Shown: piece after piece, positions 7,413 to 16,248 of the stretch
Layout: every line of letters starts with the position of its first letter
Position numbering within the stretch: the first letter of the stretch is position 1
Source: NORP240 sp046047495
Lineage (GTDB): Bacteria > Pseudomonadota > Gammaproteobacteria > Pseudomonadales > Pseudohongiellaceae
DNA length: 64,000 nucleotides
Reading direction: 5' to 3'
Assembly (NCBI GenBank): GCA_046047495.1
Contig: JBJOHV010000055.1
Location: 14,959 to 78,958, forward strand
Program-made: the position numbers and the translations under genes
The notes under the pieces: model-generated
What the model saw: the letters and a program-made list of their open reading frames with translations, nothing else
The model's database searches: none
What the model was told of the DNA's origin: nothing

Positions 7413-8816
7413 ATGACGTTTACAAAATTCAAAAGCGGCCTGCGCTTGTTCCGTCAGGCCCTGGTGGGCAGCTCCACCATCGACTACACCCAGGGATCCA
7501 TCGCCCGTGCCACATTCCTGCTGGCGGTGCCAATGATTCTGGAAATGGCCATGGAGTCCGTGTTTGCCATCGTGGACATTTTCTTCGTCGCCGGTCTGGG
7601 GGCGGAGGCGGTGGCCACCGTGGGTCTTACGGAAGCGGTCATCACCTTGCTGTATGCCATGGCCATGGGACTCAGCATGGGCACCACGGCCCTGGTGGCG
7701 CGCCGCATCGGTGAAAAGAATCCCCAGCTGGCGTCGGTGTCGGCGGTGCAGGCGCTGTGGCTGGGTGGGTTCGTGTCGGTGGCGGTGGGAGTGTGCGGCC
7801 TGCTGTTTGGTGAGGACATCCTGCGCCTGATGGGTGCCGAGGCGGCGGTCATCGAGACCGGCAAGACCTACACCACCATCATGTTCGGCAGCTGCTGGAC
7901 CATCATGTTCCTGTTCCTCAACAATGCCATCTTCCGCGGAGCGGGGGATGCCAGCCTGGCCATGCGGACCCTGATCCTGGCCAACGGGGTGAACATCGTC
8001 CTGGACCCCTGTCTGATATACGGGATCGGGCCGTTCCCTGAAATGGGAGTGACCGGTGCCGCCGTGGCCACCAACATCGGGCGGGGGCTGGGTGCACTGT
8101 ACGGTTTCTACTACCTGTTCGGGGTCAGCAACCGCATCCAGATGAGCTGGGGAAAACTGACGTTGCGCCTGGGCATCCTGCTGACCCTGCTGCGTATCTC
8201 CACCGGCGGCATTCTGCAGATGCTGATCGCCACCGCCAGCTGGGTATTCCTGGTGCGCATCGTGTCCGAATTCGGCGGCGACGCGGTGGCGGGTTATACC
8301 ATCGCCGTGCGGGTCATGATGTTCATCATCCTGCCCGCCTTCGGCATCAGCAACGCGGTGGCCACCCTGGTGGGGCAGAACCTCGGAGCGAAGTTGCCTG
8401 ATCGTGCCGAGGCCACTGTCTACAAGGTCATGCAGTATGTCAGTTATTACATGGTGACCACGGCGCTCATCGTGCTGCTGTTCAACCGCGGCATCGTGGG
8501 CTTTTTCACCACGGAGGAGGCGGTGGTGCACTACGCCATCCTGTGTCTCACCATCTTCAGCTATGGTCTGGTTTTCTTCGGCATCAGCGCCTCGGTGGTG
8601 CAGGCCTTCAATGGTGCAGGCGATACCATGACCCCTACCTGGATCAATTTCCTGTGCTTCTGGGTGGTGCAGGTGCCACTCGCCTATGTTCTGGCCATGG
8701 TGACGGGCCTGGGGCCGGAGGGGGTGTTCTGGGCAGTGTTTGTTTCCGATGTGCTCGCTGGTATAGTAGGGCTCCTTGTTTTCCGGCGCGGTCGCTGGAA
8801 ACTCCGCACGGTCTAG
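7413..8816 (+). CDS. MATE-family multidrug/toxin exporter
   Basis: The 467-residue protein has about 12 hydrophobic segments and the MATE opening pattern GSIARATFLLAVPMILEMAM. MATE carriers export cationic drugs or metabolites across the inner membrane, driven by Na+ or H+. The two pseudo-symmetric halves are visible (second half from about residue 240, with GGDAVAGYTIAVRVMMF). It sits alone, downstream of an unusually structured leader of about 200 bases. The substrate cannot be predicted. Confidence 0.93.
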   Translation: MTFTKFKSGLRLFRQALVGSSTIDYTQGSIARATFLLAVPMILEMAMESVFAIVDIFFVAGLGAEAVATVGLTEAVITLLYAMAMGLSMGTTALVARRIGEKNPQLASVSAVQALWLGGFVSVAVGVCGLLFGEDILRLMGAEAAVIETGKTYTTIMFGSCWTIMFLFLNNAIFRGAGDASLAMRTLILANGVNIVLDPCLIYGIGPFPEMGVTGAAVATNIGRGLGALYGFYYLFGVSNRIQMSWGKLTLRLGILLTLLRISTGGILQMLIATASWVFLVRIVSEFGGDAVAGYTIAVRVMMFIILPAFGISNAVATLVGQNLGAKLPDRAEATVYKVMQYVSYYMVTTALIVLLFNRGIVGFFTTEEAVVHYAILCLTIFSYGLVFFGISASVVQAFNGAGDTMTPTWINFLCFWVVQVPLAYVLAMVTGLGPEGVFWAVFVSDVLAGIVGLLVFRRGRWKLRTV

Positions 8817-8850
8817 GCAGACATTTCCAGGTAGTCGGTAGTCCCGGTAT

Positions 8851-9837
8851 ATGCAGAGCAGCCAGCAGCACATCATCTCCCAGGTCAGCAAATGGTTACA
8901 GGAAGGCAAGCCGGTGTGGCTGTGCACGATCCTGAAAACCTGGGGTTCCTCGCCCCGGCCCCTGGGTTCCATGATGGCCTGTACCCTGGATGGTGAGCTG
9001 GTGGGCTCCATCTCCGGCGGATGCATCGAGGAGGACTTCCTCCAGCAGCTGCGGGATGGCAGCCTCAAGGCCCAGTACGACAAGGAGGGCGGCAAGCCGT
9101 TCCTGATCAAGTACGGTGTGACGGCGGAGGAGCAGGCGCGCCTCAAGCTGCCCTGTGGCGGGCAACTGCACGTGTTGCTGGAGTATTTCGAGCCGGTGCC
9201 GCGCATCGCCGATGTGTTCAGTCGCATCAGCATGTCGCTGCTGCAGCACAAGCAGATCAGCCGCATGGTGAACATGGAAACCGGTCGCATCCACTTCACC
9301 GAGGAATCCTCCAACAATCCGGTGGAGTGGATCGAATCCCAACTGATCCTGAGTCTCAGTCCCCATTACAAACTGCTGTTATTGGGTGCCGGAGACGTGG
9401 CCCGTTACGTCGCCGAGCTGGCACTGGCCATGGATTACAATGTCACCCTGTGCGACCCCCGGCCGGACTACCTGGCCAACTGGTATGTGGATGGTGTGGA
9501 AACCACCTCCCAACTGCCGGACGATCTGGTGCGGGAGCGTTTCAGCGATCCTTTCAGTGGCATCATTGCCCTGGCCCATGACCCCAGAGTGGATGATATG
9601 GCGTTGATGGAAGCGCTGAAGACCCGGGCATTTTATGTGGGCGCCATGGGGTCGGAGCGTACCTCGGCCAAGCGTCGGGAGCGGCTTCCGGAGTTGGGTT
9701 TGACCGAGGCGCAGATCGGGCGGCTGCATGCACCCATCGGATTCCAGATCCACAGCAAGACGCCCATCGAAATCGCCATCGCCATCCTGGCGGAGGTCAC
9801 CGCCGTCCGCCATGCCCCCTCTGGACAGGGACTCTGA
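8851..9837 (+). CDS. XdhC/CoxI-family molybdenum-cofactor maturation protein
   Basis: The 328-residue protein has the XdhC N-terminal block (TWGSSPRPLGSMMA, then GSISGGCIEEDF near residues 51-62) and a C-terminal Rossmann part (LLLLGAGDVARYVAELAL near 173-190). XdhC-type proteins bind and help sulfurate or insert molybdenum cofactor into xanthine-dehydrogenase-like enzymes. No molybdoenzyme is in the window; the MocA-like gene at 23419 could act in the same pathway. The TGA stop (9835-9837) lies inside palindrome copy 2. Confidence 0.88.
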   Translation: MQSSQQHIISQVSKWLQEGKPVWLCTILKTWGSSPRPLGSMMACTLDGELVGSISGGCIEEDFLQQLRDGSLKAQYDKEGGKPFLIKYGVTAEEQARLKLPCGGQLHVLLEYFEPVPRIADVFSRISMSLLQHKQISRMVNMETGRIHFTEESSNNPVEWIESQLILSLSPHYKLLLLGAGDVARYVAELALAMDYNVTLCDPRPDYLANWYVDGVETTSQLPDDLVRERFSDPFSGIIALAHDPRVDDMALMEALKTRAFYVGAMGSERTSAKRRERLPELGLTEAQIGRLHAPIGFQIHSKTPIEIAIAILAEVTAVRHAPSGQGL

Positions 9838-9896
9838 TAACTTAACACCTGTCCTTTGACGTACCGTGAGTTGAGTTATTAAGTTATCAGTGTCCC
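9828..9896. repeat. Dispersed palindromic element, copy 2 (shortened left arm)
   Basis: The right arm at 9871-9896 matches the family consensus with one change. The left arm at 9828-9846 lacks 8 inner bases and has one substitution. It lies between the convergent ends of xdhC and the gene at 9917 and supplies the xdhC stop codon. Confidence 0.9.
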
Positions 9897-9916
9897 TACC
9901 CGCGCCTGCCAGCGCA

Positions 9917-10942
9917 TCAGTTGCCCTGTTCGGCTTCCAGACGGCGGGCGCCGGCCAGGGTCCCCGGCAAGGCGTAATTGCCTTCGTGGCAGGCGTACTC
10001 GTAGACGGGCTCATCCATGCGTGAGAGGGGGTATTCACCGGAAAACTGGGCGGTGTATACCGTGGGATCATCCACCGTGAAGCCATAGACGATCTTGTTT
10101 TCCGACTCCCTGCGGAACGTCTCGATGACCGTGAGGTTGTCGGTCGGGGCGCGGCGGAATTCCTGCCAGGGATTGAAATATTTCGTTTCCACCACCAGGG
10201 TGTCGCCTTCCCAGCGACCGATGGAATCTCCCATCCACTTGTCCAGCGCTTCGGCCTGGGGCAGATGCTCGTCCGCCAACCGGATGATGCGGGCATCGTG
10301 CACCATCTCCACCAGGATCACCACATACCCTGGCGCCTGCACGATCTGGTAATGGGAGTTGTACATGACCGGCTGCATGACCGGACCGGAGCTGTAGCCG
10401 AAGGACAACAGACACCTTTCACCCACACCACGACCCTCCGGTCCGTCGAAGGGGCCGGGACCCGGCGCATTGCGGCGGGCCGCCATGGCCTGCTGGTATT
10501 CCTCGGTGAAGGGCGGCACCCGGCCGTCGGGCGGATCGATGATGGCGGAGGTGCGGAATTCCCCGTTGATGGTGGGCAGGAACATCCCGCGGTCGGTCCA
10601 GAACAGGTCATAGTTGCCCACCGGCGGCAGGGCTTCGGCAACCGGCGCCGGGCGATTGGGATCCAGGGGCTCGTTGTCCTCTTCCACCGCCTGTTGGGCT
10701 TCCCGCTCCAGGGCAAAGGCCTCCTCTTCGGTGTAGGTCGCCTTGAGACCCAGTTCCCGGGGCCGCTCGAAGGGCATCACCGTGGCATTGCGCCACACGC
10801 CCTGCAGATCCGGTTCACCCCAGGTCGTGCGTGGCACGGTGTAATCATCAGTCTGGGCCAGGGCGGACGTGGCCAGGGGCAGGCCCAGGACACTAACGAT
10901 GGCACTCAACAGTAGACGGGTAGGCTTGGGCATTGAATTCAT
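9917..10942 (-). CDS. Secreted protein of unknown function (DLQGVW-type)
   Basis: I take ATG 10942 as start (341 residues) because GGAGA stands 8 bases upstream; an earlier in-frame start at 10999 would overlap the amidase. A signal peptide (LLLSAIVSVLGLPLATSALA) precedes TDDYTVPRTTWGEPDLQGVW. The WGxPDLQGVW opening and a W-(E/K)GDTLVVET segment mark a family of periplasmic proteins that I have seen as hypothetical in many marine gammaproteobacteria. No catalytic motif is evident. It follows the amidase by 26 bases on the same strand, so the two may be co-transcribed. Confidence 0.75.
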   Translation of the reverse strand: MNSMPKPTRLLLSAIVSVLGLPLATSALAQTDDYTVPRTTWGEPDLQGVWRNATVMPFERPRELGLKATYTEEEAFALEREAQQAVEEDNEPLDPNRPAPVAEALPPVGNYDLFWTDRGMFLPTINGEFRTSAIIDPPDGRVPPFTEEYQQAMAARRNAPGPGPFDGPEGRGVGERCLLSFGYSSGPVMQPVMYNSHYQIVQAPGYVVILVEMVHDARIIRLADEHLPQAEALDKWMGDSIGRWEGDTLVVETKYFNPWQEFRRAPTDNLTVIETFRRESENKIVYGFTVDDPTVYTAQFSGEYPLSRMDEPVYEYACHEGNYALPGTLAGARRLEAEQGN

Positions 10943-10968
10943 GGGGAGTCTCCGGATTAGTCGCGGGG

Positions 10969-12411
10969 TCACGCTAAAACACTTGGCCGTGGGAAGCAAG
11001 ACCGGGGCTGCAGTCGTTCCAGATCCCGCGCCAGTTGCAGCAGCAACAGGTCCTGGCCCCAGTCAGCGGAAAAACACAGGCCGATGGGCAAGCCATGGGG
11101 ATTTTGCCACAGGGGCACCGACATGCTGGGAGCGCCGGTGGCATTGTAGAGGGCCACGAAACCGCTGTAGCGGGCGAACCGCTGGCCATAATCCTTCAGA
11201 TCGTCACTGTCCATGTCCAGCCAGCCGTGGGGCACTGGCGGCAGGGTCAACACCGGAGACAGCACCACATCGATTCCGAAATGGAACTGTTGCATCTGCA
11301 ATGCCGCTACCCGCAGGCCGTCGAGGGCGCCGACGAAATCCGCCGCCCCCACCTCGCGACCCCGTTCGGCCATGCGGCGGGTGGAACTTTCCAGGGGGGC
11401 ATCCTCCAGAGCCAGGCCGCGTTTTTCCAGCTGGGGCTGAACCTGCTGCCACACATGCACGTTGGTAATGGTCACGGCATGGCGTGACAGTGCCCGGTAA
11501 TCCACCGGCAGGGTCACCTCCCGCAGCTGGTGACCCAGTTCCCGGCACTGGGCCATGGCATGTTCCAGGCCGCGCTGGACTGATGGGTCAATCGGGGCAT
11601 CGAAGGGGTGGCGGGTCTGCACGCCGATGCGCAGGGGGCGGGTGGCCTGCTCCAGGCCCCGCAGATAGGACGGCGGTCGCGCTGGCAGGGGATACAGCAG
11701 GGGGCTTTCCAGCGCCGTGGCATCCAGCAGGGCGGCACTGTCCCGCACCGTGCGGGTCACCACATGGCCCACGCTCAGGCCGCTCCAGCTCTTGCCCAGC
11801 TCGGCTTCCACCGGGGTCAGTCCCCGACTGGGCTTGAGACCGAACACACCGCAGCAGCTGGCCGGAATGCGGATGGAGCCGCCGCCATCGGAGGCATGGG
11901 CAGCGGGCACGATGCCGGCTGCCACGGCAGCGGCCGAACCGCCACTGGAGCCGCCCGTGGAGTAGCCGGATTTCCAGGGATTGTGACAGGCTCCGGCAAA
12001 CACCGATTCGGTGGTGATGGTGAGGCACAGCTCCGGCGTATTGGTGGTGCCCAGGGATACCAGGCCGGCGGTGCGAAAGGCGGCGATGATCGGTGCGTCC
12101 TCGCCGGCGACTTCGCCATCGAACAGCCGGCTGTGGTGGTGATGGGGCAGGCCGGCGACGGCTGCCACTTCCTTGAACAGAAACGGCACACCGGCCAGGG
12201 GGCCGATGGGTGACAGGCCCCCATCCAGTTCGGCAGCCAGCGAGCGGGCCCCTTCATAATCCGGGGTGGTGATGGCATTGAGGGCGGGATTGTGCTCCCA
12301 GGCAAGGGCAATGGCCATTTCGGTCAATTCGCCCGCCGTCCAGTCGCCGCGCCGCAGTCCCTCAGCCATGGCCACCGCGTCCAGCGCCAGATAGTCGTTA
12401 CGGTTCAGCAC
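10969..12411 (-). CDS. Amidase (amidase-signature family)
   Basis: The 480-residue protein has the Ser-cisSer-Lys triad region of amidase-signature enzymes: Lys in PFLFKEV (about residue 80), the glycine/serine stretch GYSTGGSSGGSAAAVAAG, and the nucleophile segment SDGGGSIRIPASCCG. Family members hydrolyse amides or act as GatA-like subunits. No gatB or gatC neighbour exists, so this is most likely a stand-alone amidase acting on small amides or peptides. No signal peptide is visible, so it is cytoplasmic. It follows pilU by 18 bases on the same strand. Confidence 0.9.
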   Translation of the reverse strand: MLNRNDYLALDAVAMAEGLRRGDWTAGELTEMAIALAWEHNPALNAITTPDYEGARSLAAELDGGLSPIGPLAGVPFLFKEVAAVAGLPHHHHSRLFDGEVAGEDAPIIAAFRTAGLVSLGTTNTPELCLTITTESVFAGACHNPWKSGYSTGGSSGGSAAAVAAGIVPAAHASDGGGSIRIPASCCGVFGLKPSRGLTPVEAELGKSWSGLSVGHVVTRTVRDSAALLDATALESPLLYPLPARPPSYLRGLEQATRPLRIGVQTRHPFDAPIDPSVQRGLEHAMAQCRELGHQLREVTLPVDYRALSRHAVTITNVHVWQQVQPQLEKRGLALEDAPLESSTRRMAERGREVGAADFVGALDGLRVAALQMQQFHFGIDVVLSPVLTLPPVPHGWLDMDSDDLKDYGQRFARYSGFVALYNATGAPSMSVPLWQNPHGLPIGLCFSADWGQDLLLLQLARDLERLQPRSCFPRPSVLA

Positions 12412-12429
12412 GGCAGGGCGGCCGACGAC

Positions 12430-13614
12430 TCAGTCGTCGATACCCACCAGGGACAGCCCGCCACGATCCTGATCTTCGTCATCGTCGTCATCCGCATTGC
12501 TGACCGCACCGGCCGTGCCCTGGGACAACTGGATCTTGAGACGCAGGTTGTTCTTGGAGTCGGCGTTCTTGAGGGCTTCCTCATAGCTGATGCGACCCTG
12601 CCGGTACAGGTCGTAGAGGGCGGAGTCGAAGGTCTTCATGCCCTGCTGTTCGGATTTCTCCATGATCTCCTTCAGCTCCGAAATCTTGCCCTGTTTGATG
12701 AGATCGCAGGTGCGCGGTGTGCCGATGAGAATCTCGATGGCGGCGCAGCGCTTGCCGTCCTTTGTGGGAATCAAGCGCTGGGAAATGAAAGCCTGCAGGT
12801 TGAGTGAAAGATCCAGCAGCAGCTGCTTGTGACGCTCTTCCGGGAAGAAGTTGATGATGCGGTCCAGGGCCTGGTTGGCATTGTTGGCGTGCAGGGTGGA
12901 CAGACACAGATGGCCGGTTTCGGCAAACGCCAGGGCATGCTCCATGGTCTCCTGGGAGCGGATCTCGCCAATAAGAATGACGTCCGGCGCCTGTCGCAGG
13001 GTGTTCTTTAGGGCGTCCTCGTAACTCATGGTATCCACACCCACTTCCCGCTGATTGACGATGCTGCGGTGATGAGGATGGACGAATTCCACCGGGTCCT
13101 CGATGGTGATGATGTGGCCGTCACTGTTGCGGTTGCGGTAGTCGATGAGGGCCGCCAGCGAGGTGGATTTTCCCGAGCCGGTGCCGCCCACGAACAGGAT
13201 GATGCCGCGCTTGGCCATGATCAGCTGTTTGAGCACCTGCGGCAGGCCCAGGGAGTCGGCGCTGGGAATTTCCGTCTTGATGTTACGGGCCACGATGGCC
13301 AGCTCACCACGCTGCTGGAAGATGTTGACCCGGAAACGGCCGATGCCTTCCTCCTGGATCGCCAGGTTCATCTCCGGGCTCTTTTCGAAGTCGCGAATCT
13401 GGTCGGCGTTCATGATGGAGTAGGCGATTTTTTTCACGGCGCCGGGCGGCAGCTTCTTGTCGATCAGGGGCACCAGCTTGCCAAACGCCTTCATGGAGGG
13501 CGGTGCGCCGCAGGTGAGGAACAGGTCGGAACCGTCCTTTTCGATCATCATCTTCAGCAGGTCCTTGAAACCCACACCCTTTTTCTGCTGTTGCTCCGGT
13601 TGTACTTCAGTCAT
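12430..13614 (-). CDS. pilU: Type IV pilus retraction ATPase, PilU-like
   Basis: The 394-residue secretion ATPase has the Walker A site GGTGSGKST at residues 143-151, the Asp box (IITIEDPVEFVHPHHRSIVNQRE) and the His box (AETGHLCLSTLHANNANQAL). I call it PilU rather than PilT because of the N-terminal VGFKDLLKMMIEKDGSDLFL and the extended acidic C-terminus (SNADDDDDEDQDRGG). PilU is an accessory motor to PilT for twitching motility and DNA uptake. No other pil gene is in the window. It starts 14 bases after the pyrB stop. Confidence 0.9.
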   Translation of the reverse strand: MTEVQPEQQQKKGVGFKDLLKMMIEKDGSDLFLTCGAPPSMKAFGKLVPLIDKKLPPGAVKKIAYSIMNADQIRDFEKSPEMNLAIQEEGIGRFRVNIFQQRGELAIVARNIKTEIPSADSLGLPQVLKQLIMAKRGIILFVGGTGSGKSTSLAALIDYRNRNSDGHIITIEDPVEFVHPHHRSIVNQREVGVDTMSYEDALKNTLRQAPDVILIGEIRSQETMEHALAFAETGHLCLSTLHANNANQALDRIINFFPEERHKQLLLDLSLNLQAFISQRLIPTKDGKRCAAIEILIGTPRTCDLIKQGKISELKEIMEKSEQQGMKTFDSALYDLYRQGRISYEEALKNADSKNNLRLKIQLSQGTAGAVSNADDDDDEDQDRGGLSLVGIDD

Positions 13615-13628
13615 GACTGTGCACCTGT

Positions 13629-14642
13629 TTAGAAACGTCGTTCTGTGTACCAGTTGACCGGCGTGGCTGTCTTGTCCACCTGGTCCACCACATCGAGAAT
13701 CAGCGCGAACAGCGCCATGCGGATCAACACGCCGTTGTCGGTCTGGCGGAAGATAGCCAGACCCGGGTGCTGATTGAGGTCATTGTCCAGCTCATTGGCA
13801 TCGGCTCGGGAATCCCGCGGCAGGGGATGCATGATGACGGTATTGGGCTTGCAGTAACTGGTGTAGATCGCCTGATTGAGCCGGAAGCGGCCGCGATAGA
13901 TGTCGGCTTCCAGCTTGGATTCGAAGCGTTCTTCCTGGATGCGGGTCAGGTAAACGATGTCATTGCCCGCCAGGCCTTCCTCCATGTTGTCCGTTTCCAG
14001 CACCTCATGCCCGCGCTTGCGCAGGCTTTCCACGATCTCCGGTGGCATGCGCAGCTCGGTCGGTGACACCAGCTGGATCTTCACCTTGTCGTACAGCTCC
14101 AGCAGCTGGGACAGGGAATGAACCGTGCGGCCATGCTTGAGGTCCCCCACCATGGCGATGGTCATGCCTTCGATGGTATTGCCCTGGGAATGCAATTCCT
14201 TCTTGATGGTGTACAGATCCAGCAGGGCCTGGCTGGGGTGCTCGTTGGTACCGTCGCCACCATTGATCACCGGCACCCGGCTGGCGCGCGCGAATTCCGC
14301 CACCGAGCCGGGTTGGGGATGGCGCATGACGATGACATCGCTGTAGCCGCTGATGACCCGCGCCGTGTCGTAGAGTGACTCACCCTTGGTGATGGAGGAC
14401 GTCTTTACGTCGGTGGTTTCCCGCACCTCGCCCCCCAGAAGATTGAAGGCGCAACCGAAGCTGACCCGGGTGCGGGTGCTGGGTTCAAAGAACATATTGC
14501 CCAGGATGGCGCCCTCCAGGACCCTGGTATGCAGACGCCGGTGGGCATAGGGTTCCATGCTGTCCGCCACTTTGAATACGGTCTCCACATCCTCCCGATC
14601 GAACTGGTTGACGCTGAGAATATGGGAACCGGGAAAATGCAT
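13629..14642 (-). CDS. pyrB: Aspartate carbamoyltransferase, catalytic chain
   Basis: The enzyme joins carbamoyl phosphate and aspartate in the committed step of pyrimidine synthesis. Visible motifs are FEPSTRTRVSF (S55-R59, carbamoyl-phosphate site), GDGTNEHPSQALLD, GDLKHGRTVHSL and HPLPRDSRAD. The ATG at 14642 (337 residues, MHFPGSHILSVNQFDRED) is chosen because the frame stays open far upstream only as a shadow of sbcB. The length and sequence suit the type that may work without PyrI; no pyrI is adjacent. It is divergent from sbcB. Confidence 0.95.
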   Translation of the reverse strand: MHFPGSHILSVNQFDREDVETVFKVADSMEPYAHRRLHTRVLEGAILGNMFFEPSTRTRVSFGCAFNLLGGEVRETTDVKTSSITKGESLYDTARVISGYSDVIVMRHPQPGSVAEFARASRVPVINGGDGTNEHPSQALLDLYTIKKELHSQGNTIEGMTIAMVGDLKHGRTVHSLSQLLELYDKVKIQLVSPTELRMPPEIVESLRKRGHEVLETDNMEEGLAGNDIVYLTRIQEERFESKLEADIYRGRFRLNQAIYTSYCKPNTVIMHPLPRDSRADANELDNDLNQHPGLAIFRQTDNGVLIRMALFALILDVVDQVDKTATPVNWYTERRF

Positions 14643-14756
14643 GAACGATGGGCTTTGGCAGGCGGCTGCGTGCGGCAATGAGTGATCCGGGCATACTACA
14701 CCAAAGGCCGCAGAGGGGGAATGAATCCCCGGGCCGGGCCTGCCATAATGCAGCCC

Positions 14757-16175
14757 ATGGCACAATCGATCTACTGGTATGACTACGAGACCTTTGGTGT
14801 GGACCCCCGTCGCTGTCGTGCGGCGCAGTTCGCGGGGCTGCGCACCGACGAATCCCTCGCGGTGATGGGCGAACCGCTGGTCATGTACTGCCAGCCGGCG
14901 CCGGATTTCCTGCCTTCGGCGGAATCCTGCCTGATTACCGGCATCACACCCCAGCTGGCATTGCAGCAGGGAGTCACGGAAGCCGAATTCATCACCCGCA
15001 TTCATGCCGAGTTTGCCCAGCCCCAGACCTGTGTCGCCGGTTATAACAACATCCGCTTCGATGACGAGCTGACCCGTCAGCTGCTGTACCGCAATTTCCA
15101 CGATCCCTATGAGCGGGAGTACAAGTCCGGCAACTCCCGCTGGGACATCATCGACATGCTGCGTCTGTGTGCGGCGGTACGACCGGAGGGCATCCAGTGG
15201 CCCCGCAACGGCGATGGTCAGATCAGTTTCCGTCTCGAAGAGCTGACCGCGGCCAACGGCATTCCCCATGGTGACGCCCATGATGCGCTGGCGGATGTGC
15301 ATGCCACCATCGCCATGGCGCGCCTGGTACGGGACCACCAGCGGCGGCTCTATGACTATGTGTATGAGCTGCGGGCCAAGGCCAGGGTCGAGGCCCAGCT
15401 GGACCTGCGCACCATGAAACCGGTGCTGCATGTCTCCAGCCGGTACCCTGCCAGCCTCGGCTGCCTGGCGCTGGTGTCGCCTCTGTGCCGCCATCCCGTG
15501 GATGGCAATGGGGTGGTGGTGGTTGATCTGCGGGAGGATCCGGCCGACTGGATCGATCTGCCGGCGGAGGAAATCCAGCGGCGGGTGTTCACCGCCAGTG
15601 CGGCACTGCCGGAGGGTGAGTCCCGCATTCCTCTCAAGGTGTTGCATGTCAACCGTTGCCCGGTGGTGGCGCCGGCGGCGACCCTGGAGCCGGCCCTGGC
15701 CCAGCGTTACCAGATCGACCTGGCCGCCTGCGAGACCCATTGGCAGCGTCTGCGCCAGGCCTCCGGCCTTGCAGCCAAGCTGGCACGGGTGTTCGCCCCC
15801 GGTACCCTGCCGCCGGAGCAGGACCCGGATTTCATGATTTACAGCGGTGGTTTTTTCAGCGAAGGTGATCGCCGCCTGATGCAGGTGATTCGGGACAGCA
15901 CGCCCCAGCAACTGGCCAATCTGAATCTGCCGTTCAAGGATCGCCGCCTCCATGAAATGCTGTTCCGTTACCGGGCGCGCAATTTCCCCGCCAGTCTGGA
16001 TGCGGGGCAGCGAGCACGCTGGCTGCAGTTCTGTCATCAAAGAGTCACAAGCCCCGAGGCGCTTGAGGAGTACAGGCAGTCACTGGAAAGCGCACGGGAG
16101 CGTTGCAGCGACGCCAAAGGGGCACAGGTGCTGCAGGCGCTGGAAGACTATGTGGCAGGCCTTTCAGGACCCTAG
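14757..16175 (+). CDS. sbcB: Exodeoxyribonuclease I
   Basis: SbcB degrades single-stranded DNA 3' to 5' and acts in recombination and mismatch repair. The 472-residue product (E. coli 475) has the DEDDh exonuclease start YWYDYETFG with D9 and E11. GYNNIRFDDELTRQLLYRNF is the second block, and HGDAHDALADVHATIAMARL the third, followed by the SH3-like and C-terminal helical parts. ATG 14757 is preferred; ATG 14748, three codons earlier, is possible. No strong Shine-Dalgarno is seen. Confidence 0.95.
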   Translation: MAQSIYWYDYETFGVDPRRCRAAQFAGLRTDESLAVMGEPLVMYCQPAPDFLPSAESCLITGITPQLALQQGVTEAEFITRIHAEFAQPQTCVAGYNNIRFDDELTRQLLYRNFHDPYEREYKSGNSRWDIIDMLRLCAAVRPEGIQWPRNGDGQISFRLEELTAANGIPHGDAHDALADVHATIAMARLVRDHQRRLYDYVYELRAKARVEAQLDLRTMKPVLHVSSRYPASLGCLALVSPLCRHPVDGNGVVVVDLREDPADWIDLPAEEIQRRVFTASAALPEGESRIPLKVLHVNRCPVVAPAATLEPALAQRYQIDLAACETHWQRLRQASGLAAKLARVFAPGTLPPEQDPDFMIYSGGFFSEGDRRLMQVIRDSTPQQLANLNLPFKDRRLHEMLFRYRARNFPASLDAGQRARWLQFCHQRVTSPEALEEYRQSLESARERCSDAKGAQVLQALEDYVAGLSGP

Positions 16176-16184
16176 CGATGCAAG

Positions 16185-16213
16185 TTGTTCCTTCCCGGGG
16201 GAAAGGCTAGAAT
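16185..16213 (+). promoter_or_regulatory. Predicted sigma70 promoter
   Basis: TTGTTC (16185-16190) and TAGAAT (16208-16213) are 17 bases apart, 36 bases before the acyltransferase start codon. The spacer holds a near-palindrome, TTCCCGGGGGAA, that might be an operator. Confidence 0.55.
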
Positions 16214-16248
16214 GCCCGCCGTCCCAGACACCCCCCGCAAAGTGACCC

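Noticed and set aside
7383..9317. 644-codon open frame on the minus strand opposite the MATE and xdhC genes
   Set aside because: Its codons are the mirror of two strongly supported plus-strand genes, and the translation is His/Gln-rich without family motifs. It is a shadow frame.
9828..9896. Palindrome copies as ordinary rho-independent terminators
   Set aside because: They do not end in a T-run, one lies between divergent genes, and the sequence is conserved across copies. They may still end transcripts, but that is not their evident nature.
14643..16040. 465-codon N-terminal extension of pyrB
   Set aside because: It is antisense to sbcB, and the PyrB family start falls at 14642.
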